Positions 16,366 through 25,308 of a stretch of DNA of 64,000 bases are shown one piece after another. Position 1 is the stretch's first letter. Every line of letters starts with the position of its first letter. Below the pieces are notes generated by a model, which saw nothing but the letters and a program-made list of their open reading frames with translations, had not been told where the DNA came from and searched no databases. The position numbers and the translations under genes were made by a program. The stretch comes from DATGPD01 sp031423015 (lineage in GTDB: Bacteria; Planctomycetota; UBA1135; UBA2386), in NCBI GenBank assembly GCA_031423015.1, contig JANPER010000271.1:50225-114224 (forward strand). The letters run 5' to 3'.

Positions 16366-16713
16366 CTAGCGCGTATCGGTGCCGAACAGCTTGCCGCGCA
16401 CCACCTTTGCCAGCGCTGGTTGTGTGCCAACGGTCGCGACCTGGTCGTCGAACACTCGGGGCTGCACGAACACCAGAGCTGGCTGGTCGATCTTGGCACT
16501 GCTGCTGATCTCCCAGAGCCACGCCGCCTCCGTATCAGTCAGTTGGTTCGCCGCGGCCAGCTCTTGGTGCAAGAGTAGTTTGCGCCGCCGCGCGCGCTCG
16601 GTCGGCAGCAGTCGCCAAGCCAAGGCGAGCGCGGCGGCAACCAGCAACGCGGCGACGAACCACGGCCAGAGTTGCCGATCCAGGCCGGTTGCCAATGTCC
16701 CTAAGCAAATCAT
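16366..16713 (-). CDS. Small single-span membrane protein
   Basis: A 115-residue protein from ATG 16713, whose first base is the last base of the upstream stop (TGATG), so the HEAT-repeat gene and this one are coupled; an in-frame ATG at 16728 is an alternative. It has one membrane helix (WPWFVAALLVAAALALAW) followed by a basic stretch and a helical cytoplasmic domain. That domain resembles the N-terminal part of some PilZ-associated proteins (TEAAWLWEI, ALVFVQPRVFDD), but no PilZ domain follows. Function unknown. Confidence 0.65.
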   Translation of the reverse strand: MICLGTLATGLDRQLWPWFVAALLVAAALALAWRLLPTERARRRKLLLHQELAAANQLTDTEAAWLWEISSSAKIDQPALVFVQPRVFDDQVATVGTQPALAKVVRGKLFGTDTR

Positions 16714-18599
16714 CACACCGCCCTGCACTGCGTCGTCGCCGCCGTACCCAGCGCACGTCGGAGGCGGCCGAGTACTCGGCGGCTGCCCTCGATGGCCATA
16801 CGCGCTTCGATCAGTTCATCGGCTCCCGCCAACTCCACACAGCCCAATGCCCAGGCCGCTGACATGCGCATGGCCTCCTCGTCGTGATGGAGCATGGCAC
16901 AAAGGACGCGGCGGGCGTCGTCGACGAACGGATGTGGCGCCTGCGCGCCGAGGTTCAGCAACGCCTTGGCCGCGTTCGCCCGCACGCGATTGTCGGGATC
17001 TTCCAGGAACGGCGTCAGCAGAGGCACGAACTCCTGGTTGCCAAGTTGTTCGAGGGCTTCGATCGCGTTGGCGCGCACGCGACGATCAGGATCGCACAGG
17101 GCATCGATCAGGATGCGCATGCCTTCGAGGCTGCCGCTGTACTCGACGATGCGGATCGCAGTGGCGCGCACGCGCGGATCAGGATCGTGCAGCACTTCCA
17201 ACAGCGGTTCGCGCAGATCGCGCGCGGCGCCGAGGAACTCGATGATCCGTATCGCCTTCAGCCGGCGGCATGCGTCGAGCGACGCGATCTCGTCGGCCAG
17301 CCGTTCCAACAGCAACGGGTCCACCTTCGCCAACGTGCGCGCCGCCGCCTGCTGTTTCGGAGCGTCCAATTGGTCGAAGCGCTCCAGATAGCGCGCGAAG
17401 CTGACCTTCGATACCTCGCGCATGGCCACCTGGCGCACCTCGGCCGACGCCGCACCCAGGAGGGGAGTCAGCAACGCGGCCTTGTTGGCGGGATTCAACT
17501 CGACGACCGCCAGCGCCGCCGCGAGTTGCATTTGTGGCGACGGATCGCTGAGCGCACGGATGACGGTGCCGAGTGAGTCGGTACCGCTTGTAGAACCCAG
17601 ATGGCGGAGCGCGACGCTGCAGGCCGTGGCATCGGGGTGTGCCAGGAACGCTTCGAGCACGGCGATGCGCACGGCAGCGTTGCGGGCTGCTGCGGCGCAC
17701 CGCTCGAGTACGCAAACGGCGATGTCCGGTGTGATCCGTGCGATCACCGGCAGCACAAGTTCGTGCCAGGGAACGTCAGTCGCCATCTTGGCCAAGTCGG
17801 CGGCCCGCTCTGGACACAGACCCGCCAAGGCGGCGGCAAAGGCCAGGCCGAACTCCGGACCGCTACGCTTCCTGAGGACGCGCAGTCCGAGCGCACGCTG
17901 TTCAGCGTTGGGGCTCAGCGCCAATCGCAACGTGATCTCGGCAGCGCCCGGGCCACTGGCTGCAATCAGCGCGGCGGGCAAGGCCTGCTGCAGGTGCGGA
18001 TCGCGGCCTCCGAGGGCCACGTCGATGACCAGCGGCATGGCGACGCTTCCCAAGTCGACCAAGATCTCGACGAACGCCGTCTGGCGATGCGCGCAAAAGC
18101 GTCGCAGCACGTCTTCGAGCGCCAACCAACCCGGACTCTGGCGCAACGCGGCGTCCGCGCTCGCGCCTGGCGTGCGTCGGCAGCGCTCCGAAAAGGCGCG
18201 CAAGTGCAGGATCAACGCCTGGAGCACAACCGCGCGCACGCGCTGCGAGGCGTCGACCAAGCCGGGCGCCAGGCGCTCGACCACGTCCTCGCCAGCGAGT
18301 TCCGCCAGCAGCTGGTAGCTACTGTGCCGGCTCGACTCGTTGTTGCTGTAAAGCTTGCTGTGCGCCAACTGCACGAAGTCGGTAGCGCGTCGCGCGAGTT
18401 GAACCCGCGTGGCCGGCAGGAGGTCGGCGAACCCGTCGACAACGAGGTCTGGGCGATTGCGACCGGCCGGGTCGACCAGCCGCTCGTATGCCGCAAGCTG
18501 CAGCTCGGCGTGCGGTTCCGCCAGCGCCGCGCGCAAGAACGGCAGCTGTTGTTCACCTGACAGACGGTCCAGGTAGGCGAAGGTCTCGGTGACGCTCAT
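16713..18599 (-). CDS. Large HEAT-repeat protein
   Basis: From ATG 18599, preceded by GGAG five bases upstream, the product has 628 residues. It has no signal peptide and consists of helical HEAT repeats throughout. The clearest are near the C terminus: DPDPRVRATAIRIVEYSGS, DPDRRVRANAIEALEQLGN and DPDNRVRANAAKALLNLGA, each matching the D-x-D-x-x-VR-x-x-A consensus. It probably serves as a cytoplasmic protein-interaction scaffold. It is coupled by TGATG to the small membrane protein gene downstream. The upstream extension to 18716 lacks a coding look. Confidence 0.82.
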   Translation of the reverse strand: MSVTETFAYLDRLSGEQQLPFLRAALAEPHAELQLAAYERLVDPAGRNRPDLVVDGFADLLPATRVQLARRATDFVQLAHSKLYSNNESSRHSSYQLLAELAGEDVVERLAPGLVDASQRVRAVVLQALILHLRAFSERCRRTPGASADAALRQSPGWLALEDVLRRFCAHRQTAFVEILVDLGSVAMPLVIDVALGGRDPHLQQALPAALIAASGPGAAEITLRLALSPNAEQRALGLRVLRKRSGPEFGLAFAAALAGLCPERAADLAKMATDVPWHELVLPVIARITPDIAVCVLERCAAAARNAAVRIAVLEAFLAHPDATACSVALRHLGSTSGTDSLGTVIRALSDPSPQMQLAAALAVVELNPANKAALLTPLLGAASAEVRQVAMREVSKVSFARYLERFDQLDAPKQQAAARTLAKVDPLLLERLADEIASLDACRRLKAIRIIEFLGAARDLREPLLEVLHDPDPRVRATAIRIVEYSGSLEGMRILIDALCDPDRRVRANAIEALEQLGNQEFVPLLTPFLEDPDNRVRANAAKALLNLGAQAPHPFVDDARRVLCAMLHHDEEAMRMSAAWALGCVELAGADELIEARMAIEGSRRVLGRLRRALGTAATTQCRAV

Positions 18600-18777
18600 C
18601 TCTCCAGGGGATCCCGTGCCCTCATCGACTGCGGGTCCCGAGGGACCACAGCCCAACCTGACAGCGCGCTGGTAACGACGCGCTGAGCGCAGAGCACAAT
18701 CCATGCGGCCGGCCAATCACCGTCGCCTGGTCGTCTCCGCGTCGAGCCGGGGACATCACCGCGATCGCGGGTCTTCG

Positions 18778-20883
18778 CTACCGCTCCATCACATTCGCCA
18801 GCGTGAGCAGCGCCATCGCCGTGCCGTAGCTCCGCCCGATCTCGTGGCTGTCGACGAAGCTGCCGTCGATCTCCGGGATCTTCTGCAGAATGTCGCGGAT
18901 CTTGCCGGCGTTGGCCTTGCGCTCGGTCTCGGGCAACAGCTTGTTGGTCTCGCTGTTGTGGTAGAGGCCGTGGAAGAAGAAAAAGCCGGCGAGTTCGCCG
19001 TCGCTGTGGAAGTCGTTGCGACGCACGGTCTCGATGCGATCCATGGTGTCGAAGTAGTTGCGGAAGGCGTCGTTCACCTTCTGCAGGTCGCTGCGCTGCG
19101 CCGCGAACAGCACGCCCTCGCACAGCGGCATGCGCACGGCGGCGTCCTTGCGGCCGGCGGGGCGCGGCTGGCCCTTGGCGGCGCCGCCGTACACGAACGA
19201 GCCGTCGCTGAAGCGCGCCGCCAGCAGGGCCTCGGCGCCCTTGCTGATCACCTCGTCGGGCACCTCGATCGCTTGCGTGCGGGCCTCCAGCAGCGTGCCG
19301 AGCATGGCGCCGGTGCAGAACGCGTTCTTGTACTCGTGCGCCCAGAAGCCATCGTCGAACTGGCGCGCGGCGGCTTCTTTCACCAGCGCGTTGGCGCGCG
19401 CGAGGATCGGCGGCCGCGCCGCGACGTCGGTGCGCGCGAGCTTGCGCGTGAGGTAGAGCAGGCGGTAGGCGTCGGCGTACACGTCTTCGTTCGAGCCACG
19501 GTTGAGGCGCGTGGGGTCGAAGAGAAAGCGCTCGGCGTTGGCCAGCGCCAGCTCGATGCGCTCGGGTGCGACGTCGCGGAACTCCTGCAGCGCGGTCGCC
19601 GCCAACGCGGTGATCGCGATCCAGGCGTTGGGCGTGATCGTGGTGTTGGGCCAGTAGGCGTAGCGGCTGTCGGTGAAGCCGCCGTTCTCGCGTTGGCTCT
19701 GCAACAGGAACTCGACGGCGCGGCGGCTGAGTGCGGCGAGGTCGGCTGTCTCGGCGGCGGCTTCGCTGGGCCAGGTGGTGTCGCGCGGCAGCTCGCCGCG
19801 GTAGGCGTGGTCGCTCAGGTAGCCAACGTGCTCGAAGTTGGCGAACGCGGCGCCCATCGGTCGATCGTCGTTGCCGAGCTGCACGTTGGCCTTGGCGCGC
19901 CGGCCCCAGGTGGTTTGGGGGAAGCGCTCGGCCACGGCGCCGAACAGGCGCGAGGCCTCACTCTCGTGCCCCAGGCGCAGTCGGCACAGCGCCCACAGGT
20001 AACCGGCCTCGGCCTGGCGCGGATGCTCGAGGGCAAAGGCGTCGCGCAGCTGCGGCGCGGCGTCGGCGTGCTTGCCTTGCAGCATCAGCACCAGTCCGCG
20101 CTCGGCGCGGATCGCCGCCGCGGCCTTGCGATCAGGGTGGCCGCTGCCGGCCTCGTCGAGCACCTTCAGCGCGTCCTCGGGCCGCAGCAGGCGTCGCAGC
20201 ATCCCGGCCATGAACACGCGGTTCTCTTCCGACGCGTCGCCGCTGGCCTGCGCCGTGGTGAGCGCCTTCTCCCACTCGCCGAGTTCACGCCATTGCTCTG
20301 GCGTGCGCGCGAGATCGTCGGCGACCTTGCCGCCGGTCTTGGCGAGCACGCGGCGCAACAGATGGCCGAACCACAGTGCATCGAAGGTGCGCAGTCGCTC
20401 GACGGTGTGGAACACAGTGCCGTCGGCGCCGACGAACACCACCGCGGGCTCCACGAACTGCAACGGCCGCAGCCCAAAGCGCGCGCTCATCGGTTCGTCG
20501 CACACCATGCGCAACGGCACGAAGCGGGTGCGGATGATGTCGGCCACGTCGGGATCGGCGAACAACACCTGCTGCGTGTACAGATCCAGGAGTGGCGCGC
20601 GGTACATCTGCCGGCCGCCGCTGGTCTGCTCGACGATGCGGTACACGTACCACAGCACCGGTTTGCCCTCGGTCTTGGCCTGCGCGATCGCTGCGTCCAT
20701 CAGCGCCGCGCGGTCGACCTTCTCGGTGAGGTTGCGCTTGACGCGTCGGCCGTCGGCGAACGCCTCCGGGTCGCGCCGCCACTCGATCAAGGAATCGAGG
20801 CCGAGGCCCTGGGGCAAGGTGTCGGCCTCGGGTTCTTGGGCCGGCAGGAGCGAGAGAAGGCACGCGGCCGCGAGCAAGCGCAT
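18778..20883 (-). CDS. Exported thioredoxin-like/TPR/toroid-fold protein
   Basis: A 701-residue protein with a signal peptide (LLAAACLLSLLPAQE). Residues about 60-180 read as a thioredoxin-like fold (AKTEGKPVLWYVYRIV, then VEPAVVFVGADGTVFHTV) without a CxxC. Residues about 200-340 are TPR-like helices (LLRPEDALKVLDEAG, RAERGLVLMLQGKHADA). Residues about 370-700 have terpenoid-cyclase-like alpha/alpha toroid repeats (FLLQSQRENGGFTDS, FDDGFWAHEYKN, ARFSDGSFVYGG). Proteins of this architecture are common in Planctomycetota; their role is unknown. It stands alone between non-coding stretches. Confidence 0.78.
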   Translation of the reverse strand: MRLLAAACLLSLLPAQEPEADTLPQGLGLDSLIEWRRDPEAFADGRRVKRNLTEKVDRAALMDAAIAQAKTEGKPVLWYVYRIVEQTSGGRQMYRAPLLDLYTQQVLFADPDVADIIRTRFVPLRMVCDEPMSARFGLRPLQFVEPAVVFVGADGTVFHTVERLRTFDALWFGHLLRRVLAKTGGKVADDLARTPEQWRELGEWEKALTTAQASGDASEENRVFMAGMLRRLLRPEDALKVLDEAGSGHPDRKAAAAIRAERGLVLMLQGKHADAAPQLRDAFALEHPRQAEAGYLWALCRLRLGHESEASRLFGAVAERFPQTTWGRRAKANVQLGNDDRPMGAAFANFEHVGYLSDHAYRGELPRDTTWPSEAAAETADLAALSRRAVEFLLQSQRENGGFTDSRYAYWPNTTITPNAWIAITALAATALQEFRDVAPERIELALANAERFLFDPTRLNRGSNEDVYADAYRLLYLTRKLARTDVAARPPILARANALVKEAAARQFDDGFWAHEYKNAFCTGAMLGTLLEARTQAIEVPDEVISKGAEALLAARFSDGSFVYGGAAKGQPRPAGRKDAAVRMPLCEGVLFAAQRSDLQKVNDAFRNYFDTMDRIETVRRNDFHSDGELAGFFFFHGLYHNSETNKLLPETERKANAGKIRDILQKIPEIDGSFVDSHEIGRSYGTAMALLTLANVMER

Positions 20884-21223
20884 CGGCGAAGTATCGGCGA
20901 CCGCGGGGCCAAAGTCGCGGGTCGCGGCGCAAGCTGGACTTCGCGAGCACGCGCCGCGCCTACGAGTTCAGCGCGCGCCGCCGATCAAGGCTTCCAGTCC
21001 ATTGCTGGTCTCGATGCCCAAAGGGTTCGCCTGCGTGTCGGACCGCAGAAGCTGATGGAACAAGCTGCGTCGCCAAGCTTGGGGAGCCACATCGGCTGCC
21101 AAACGAGGTCAACCGTTGGAAGTGGTTCGCGTGGGGTGGGTCGACTCACGATCTGTTTCGACTCAGGAACGACAAGGGACACGATGGCGGCTCACGGTCC
21201 TCTCGGGAGTCTATGCTGCCTCA
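20884..21223. other. Intergenic stretch between divergent genes
   Basis: These 340 bases separate the toroid-protein gene and the DUF4003 gene. Frames are open in places but lack coding bias, signal or domain. No tRNA-like fold, repeat or clear promoter is evident to me. It presumably holds both divergent promoters. Confidence 0.5.
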
Positions 21224-22198
21224 ATGAACTCCTCTCTGCCGCGTGATCCGCTCGCTCGCTTCCTTGCCGTTGCCAAGGAACTCACGGCGCACAAGCAGTG
21301 GTTCGAGGGGCCAACCGTCGTGCGCTACGCTGCCTTACACCTACTGCTTGCCGAAGGCGATCCGGTGCCGCTGGCCGCGCGCGTCGCCGCTGAGAGCGTC
21401 TCGATCAGCAAGCAGCAGGCGTGGTTCAACGACCTGCGCGGCGCGATGCGCTTCGTGATTGCGGGTTGGTTGGCGGCGTCGGGGCGCGACCCGGCGACGT
21501 TCAGCGCGGCGTGCGAGGCGATCCGCGCGCGCTTTCGCACGGCCGGCGTGCGCCGCGGTGGCGCCTACGAGGTGGTGGCGGCCACGATGCTGCACGTGGC
21601 CGGTGCCGGCGACGACGCGCACGTGCGCCGGCTGCAGCAGCTCTACGAGATGATGAAGCAGCATCATTGGTGGCTCACCAACCCCGACGATCTGCCGGCG
21701 TGCGCGTTGCTGGCCATGCGCGGCGGTGAACTCGGGGCGATCGAAGCGCGCATCGAGGGGATCTATGGTCGGCTGCGCGACAGCGGGCTGTCGGCGGGCT
21801 CGGGGTTGCAGATGGCGTCGCACATCCTGTGCTTGGCCAGCGGCAGCGAGTTCGACGTCGTAGCTCGGTTCCGCGCGTTGCACGACGGCTTCATCGCCGC
21901 CGACATTCAGATGTGGGACACCGACCGTGACGAGATCGCGTTGCTGTGCACGCTGGCGCAGGATTCAGCCACCATCGTGCGCACGGTGGGGGAGCATCGG
22001 GCGAAGATCAAGGAGGAGCTGAAGGTGGCTGGACCGTCGGTCAGCTTCAGCCTGGCGTGTGGCACGGCGTTCTTTGCGGCGCATGCCGGCAAGGTGCTCG
22101 ACAAGCAGACGGCGCTCGACGTCGAACTGGCGACCCTGGCGATGGCGGCGAACGCGGCGCACATCCACGAGACCACCAAGCGCGCGGCGAGCAGTTGA
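21224..22198 (+). CDS. DUF4003 family protein
   Basis: From ATG 21224 the product has 324 residues and is mostly helical with no signal peptide. It has the DUF4003 hallmarks of an opening FLAVAKELTAHKQWF, a central YEMMKQHHWWLTNPDDLPACALLA and a following LQMASHILCLA. DUF4003 proteins occur in Firmicutes and Planctomycetota and have no known function. Upstream in-frame sequence to 21116 has no coding look. It may be co-transcribed with the B3/4-domain gene 64 bases downstream. Confidence 0.82.
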   Translation: MNSSLPRDPLARFLAVAKELTAHKQWFEGPTVVRYAALHLLLAEGDPVPLAARVAAESVSISKQQAWFNDLRGAMRFVIAGWLAASGRDPATFSAACEAIRARFRTAGVRRGGAYEVVAATMLHVAGAGDDAHVRRLQQLYEMMKQHHWWLTNPDDLPACALLAMRGGELGAIEARIEGIYGRLRDSGLSAGSGLQMASHILCLASGSEFDVVARFRALHDGFIAADIQMWDTDRDEIALLCTLAQDSATIVRTVGEHRAKIKEELKVAGPSVSFSLACGTAFFAAHAGKVLDKQTALDVELATLAMAANAAHIHETTKRAASS

Positions 22199-22262
22199 TG
22201 CGCACGGCGCGGCGCGCGCCGAGCCTTGCGCCGCCCACGCCCGTCGCGTAATCGACTCGTGC

Positions 22263-22925
22263 ATGAGTCCCGCGTCGCTGTCACTTGCGCCCCATCCGTT
22301 GCTTTGCCTGCGCGCGCTCGCCGTCGAGTTTGCCGGGCATGTCGGTTCGTTGTTGGTACTGGCCGAGGTCGCGGCGGCGCTCGCGCCGACGGCAACCTCG
22401 CCGCTACAGAAACCCGACGACGTGCTGCGCGGGCACATCCGCGATCTCCTGCGGCACGGCGGCTTCAAGCCGACCGGCCGCAGCAAGCCGTCGAGCGAGT
22501 ACCTCGTGCGCGCCGTCGAGGAAGGCAAGTGGCCGGCGATCAACGTCGCGGTCGATGTCGGCAACGCGGTGTCGCTGCACTCCGGCATTCCGATCAGCGT
22601 CGTGGATCTCGACCGCGCGCGCCCGCCGCTGCGTGTAGCGATCGCGCCGGCGGGGGCGCGGTTCGTGTTCAACGCGTCGGGCCAGGAGATCGACGTGGGG
22701 GGGCTGCTGGGGTTGCACGACGCCGACGGGCCGTGCGCCAACGCGGTGAAGGACGCGCAGCGCACCAAGACCGACGCGGCCACGCGGCGCGCTCTGCTGG
22801 TGTTGTGGGGGCACGTCGCGGTGCGCGCGCAGGTCGAGGCGGCCGAGCGTTGGGCGATGGAGTTGTTGCGCAGCGCGCATGGACACGTGACTGAGGTCGC
22901 CTGCCCGCATGAGGCGGAGGCGTGA
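22263..22925 (+). CDS. B3/4 domain (PheRS beta-like) protein
   Basis: A 220-residue protein from ATG 22263 with the B3/4 fold found in the beta subunit of phenylalanyl-tRNA synthetase: DDVLRGHIRDLLRHGGFKPT, then SSEYLVRAVEEGKWPAINVA, then DVGNAVSLHSGIPISVVDLD. Free-standing B3/4 proteins are proposed to bind or edit tRNA-linked amino acids. Its stop overlaps the start of the SDR gene by GTGA, so the two are coupled, which may point to a shared pathway or only shared transcription. Confidence 0.85.
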   Translation: MSPASLSLAPHPLLCLRALAVEFAGHVGSLLVLAEVAAALAPTATSPLQKPDDVLRGHIRDLLRHGGFKPTGRSKPSSEYLVRAVEEGKWPAINVAVDVGNAVSLHSGIPISVVDLDRARPPLRVAIAPAGARFVFNASGQEIDVGGLLGLHDADGPCANAVKDAQRTKTDAATRRALLVLWGHVAVRAQVEAAERWAMELLRSAHGHVTEVACPHEAEA

Positions 22926-23743
22926 CCCCGGGCTCCCTGCGCGGCAGGACCGTCTTCATCACCGGCGCCAGCCGCGGCATCGGCAAGGCCATCGGCCTGC
23001 GCGCGGCAAGCGACGGCGCGCACGTGGTGATCGCGGCGAAGACCGAGCAGCCGCATCCGAAGCTGCCGGGCACCATCCACTCCGCCGCCGAGGAGATGGT
23101 GGCCGCCGGCGGGCGGGCGCTCGCGGTGGCCTGTGACATTCGGCAGGAAGATCAGGTGCGCCACGCGATCGCGCGCGCGGTGGAGACGTTCGGCGGCATC
23201 GATGTCCTGGTGAACAACGCCAGCGCGATCTCGTTGACCGACACCGCGGCAACCCCGATCCGGCGCTTCGACCTGATGCACGAAGTGAACGCGCGCGGCA
23301 CGTTCCTGTGCTCACAGCACGCGTTGCCGCACCTGCAGCGCAGCGCGAATGCGCACGTGCTCAACATCGCCCCGCCGCTGAATCTCGACCCGCGCTGGTT
23401 CGCGCCGCACGTGGCCTACACGCTGGCGAAGTACGGCATGTCGATGTGCGCGCTCGGCATGGCGGCCGAGTGGAAGCCGCTCGGTATCGCCGTGAACTGC
23501 CTGTGGCCGCGCACGGTGATCGCGACCGCGGCTCTGGCGCTGTTGCCCCACATCGACCGCGCTGGCTGTCGCACGCCCGAGATCATGGCCGACGCCGCGC
23601 ACGCGATCCTGGTGCGCGACGCGCGCGCGTGCACGGGCAACTTCTTCCTCGACGACGACGTGCTGCGTGCGGCAGGAGTGACCGACTTCGCGCGCTACGC
23701 GGTGTCACCGGGTCAGGCGCTGCAGGCCGACCTGTTCTTGTAG
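22922..23743 (+). CDS. Short-chain dehydrogenase, HSDL2-like
   Basis: A 273-residue SDR starting at GTG 22922 in GTGA overlap with the B3/4 gene. The cofactor motif TGASRGIG (residues about 14-21), the NNAS segment and the catalytic YTLAK are all present. The segment NIAPPLNLDPRWF and the following HVAYTLAKYGMSMCALGMA are characteristic of hydroxysteroid dehydrogenase-like protein 2. The substrate is unknown. The stop TAG is also the first base triplet of the perfect palindrome at 23741-23799. Confidence 0.93.
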   Translation: MTPGSLRGRTVFITGASRGIGKAIGLRAASDGAHVVIAAKTEQPHPKLPGTIHSAAEEMVAAGGRALAVACDIRQEDQVRHAIARAVETFGGIDVLVNNASAISLTDTAATPIRRFDLMHEVNARGTFLCSQHALPHLQRSANAHVLNIAPPLNLDPRWFAPHVAYTLAKYGMSMCALGMAAEWKPLGIAVNCLWPRTVIATAALALLPHIDRAGCRTPEIMADAAHAILVRDARACTGNFFLDDDVLRAAGVTDFARYAVSPGQALQADLFL

Positions 23744-23799
23744 TACGAAGGTGTCAGACACTTTCGTCCCGGACTAATGTGTCTGACACCTTCGTACTA
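23741..23799. repeat. Perfect 21-bp inverted repeat with GTGTCTGACAC core
   Basis: Left arm 23741-23761 and right arm 23779-23799 are exact reverse complements with a 17-base loop. The arms carry GTACGAAGGTGTCAGACAC. The hairpin starts on the SDR stop codon and ends on the stop codon of the convergent coiled-coil gene, so it probably also acts as a two-way terminator. The core resembles REP-type elements whose GTGTCTGACAC motif recurs in other bacterial genomes. Fragments of a similar motif occur at about 5626 and 27752. Confidence 0.85.
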
Positions 23800-25308
23800 G
23801 AACCCTTTGCCGCGGGTGAAGCCGCCACCACCGCCGCCACCACCACGACGGCCTCCGAGGTTGATGTTGAAACCGCCGCCGCCGCCGCGGAACACGCTGC
23901 GGTGGGCGGCGCCGCGCAGAACCGCGCCGACCACGTGGCCCATCGCTTCGAGCAGCACACGCGAGCCCGTGCCGAGTTCGTTCTGGCCGAAGCCAGGGCC
24001 GACACTCACCGAGGCGGCGGGTTGCTCGAAGCGCTGCCGATTGCGCAGCAGGGTCCAGACGTCGTCGACGGAACTCTTGCCGTCGAGCAGTCGCGTCACC
24101 TCGAAGCTCACGTCGACATCGTCGAAGCGTGAGCGGGTGGCGTCGAAGTTGGCCTCGCGGAAGCGGCGTACCAGGCGCTCGACGCCCACCGCCCGCGCGT
24201 CCAGCGCCGTGCGTTGCTCGGTGAGACTTTGCAGGCGCGCGCCGAGATCGGCTTCGCTCTGTCGCGCCCGGCTGATCTCCGCAACCAGCGCGTCGTCTTG
24301 CGGCTCGGGGGTGACGCGCGTGCGCTGCTCCAACGCGCGCAGCTCCGCCCGTTCCAGGAAGCCGCGAAACGTGGTGAGGGCTTCGGCGTAGTACTTGCCC
24401 TCGTTGCTCTCGCCTTTGGCGAGGTCTTCGCTGCGGCTGCGATGCGTCTGCTGTGCCTGCGTCATCGCCGTCACGCAGCGGTCGCGTTCGGCGCCGACCC
24501 TCTCGCCTTCGCTGAGCACCGGCGGCAAGCCCACCTGCTCGGCGGCGTGCGCCTGCTTGTCGTGCAGCTGTTGCATCACCGGGGCGAACTCTTCGCGCCG
24601 GCGGGTCACTTCGGCGGCCACCAGCGGCGGCGTGACGCGCAAGAAGTCGTAGCCCGGCTTGGCGCGCGCAAAGTCGACCATCTCGGCGACCCAACGATCG
24701 AGGCGGCGCGTCAATCCGTACGCCCGATACTCCGGCGTACCGTAGCCGCGCCGCAGGAGGTAATGGAACAACCGGCTGCGCTCGTACGCCGGTAGCTTGT
24801 CGGCGGCCTCGCGCGCGATCTCTTGCGCACGCTCTTCGTCGCGTGCCAGTTTGCGCTCGGTGTCGGCCGCCCGCGTGGCCAGCGCCTTGAACTCGGGATC
24901 CGCCTGCAACATCTGCGCGGCGCGACCCTCCAGCTCGGTGCGGCGCGCCACGCAGTCGTCGAGCTGCGCCGTGACCTTGCGGAACTCGGCTTCGTGCGTC
25001 GAAAGCGCCTGCGTCAGCTCCTTGAGGTCTTTGCGCAGGTGCTCCAGCTCGCGGCGCTGTTTGTCCTGCACGGCGCGCAGCTGGCCCTGCACTTCGGTGG
25101 CGGCGCTGGCGATCGACTGGTCGTCGAGCGCTGGCAAGTAGTGCTGCGCCAAGCGGCGCACCGAGTCGGAGCGCTGTGCCACCAGGTCTTGCGCCTGCTG
25201 CTCGAGCGCTTGCAGTTCCTGTGCGACCGCCTCGACCTCGCGCCGCGCCGTCGAGGCATGCTGTTGAAGATCGCGGTAGACCTCGGCTCCTTGGCGCATG
25301 CGATTCAC
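23797..25308 (-). CDS. Long coiled-coil protein with Gly-rich C-terminal tail
   Basis: A 503-residue protein from GTG 25308, the GTGA overlapping the DUF6384 stop. Residues about 1-180 and 250-400 are charged coiled coils (AEVYRDLQQHASTARREVEA, RAADTERKLARDEERAQ). A central folded segment reads YLLRRGYGTPEYRAYGLTRR. The tail from about residue 470 is rich in Gly and Arg with a phenylalanine-asparagine core (FNINLGG). There is no signal peptide, so it is cytoplasmic unless exported by another route. Unrecognised; it is in one operon with DUF6384. Confidence 0.78.
   Translation of the reverse strand: MNRMRQGAEVYRDLQQHASTARREVEAVAQELQALEQQAQDLVAQRSDSVRRLAQHYLPALDDQSIASAATEVQGQLRAVQDKQRRELEHLRKDLKELTQALSTHEAEFRKVTAQLDDCVARRTELEGRAAQMLQADPEFKALATRAADTERKLARDEERAQEIAREAADKLPAYERSRLFHYLLRRGYGTPEYRAYGLTRRLDRWVAEMVDFARAKPGYDFLRVTPPLVAAEVTRRREEFAPVMQQLHDKQAHAAEQVGLPPVLSEGERVGAERDRCVTAMTQAQQTHRSRSEDLAKGESNEGKYYAEALTTFRGFLERAELRALEQRTRVTPEPQDDALVAEISRARQSEADLGARLQSLTEQRTALDARAVGVERLVRRFREANFDATRSRFDDVDVSFEVTRLLDGKSSVDDVWTLLRNRQRFEQPAASVSVGPGFGQNELGTGSRVLLEAMGHVVGAVLRGAAHRSVFRGGGGGFNINLGGRRGGGGGGGGFTRGKGF

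Noticed and set aside
18703..21246. 847-codon + strand open frame
   Set aside because: It mirrors the exported TPR/toroid gene on the other strand and is a high-GC artefact.
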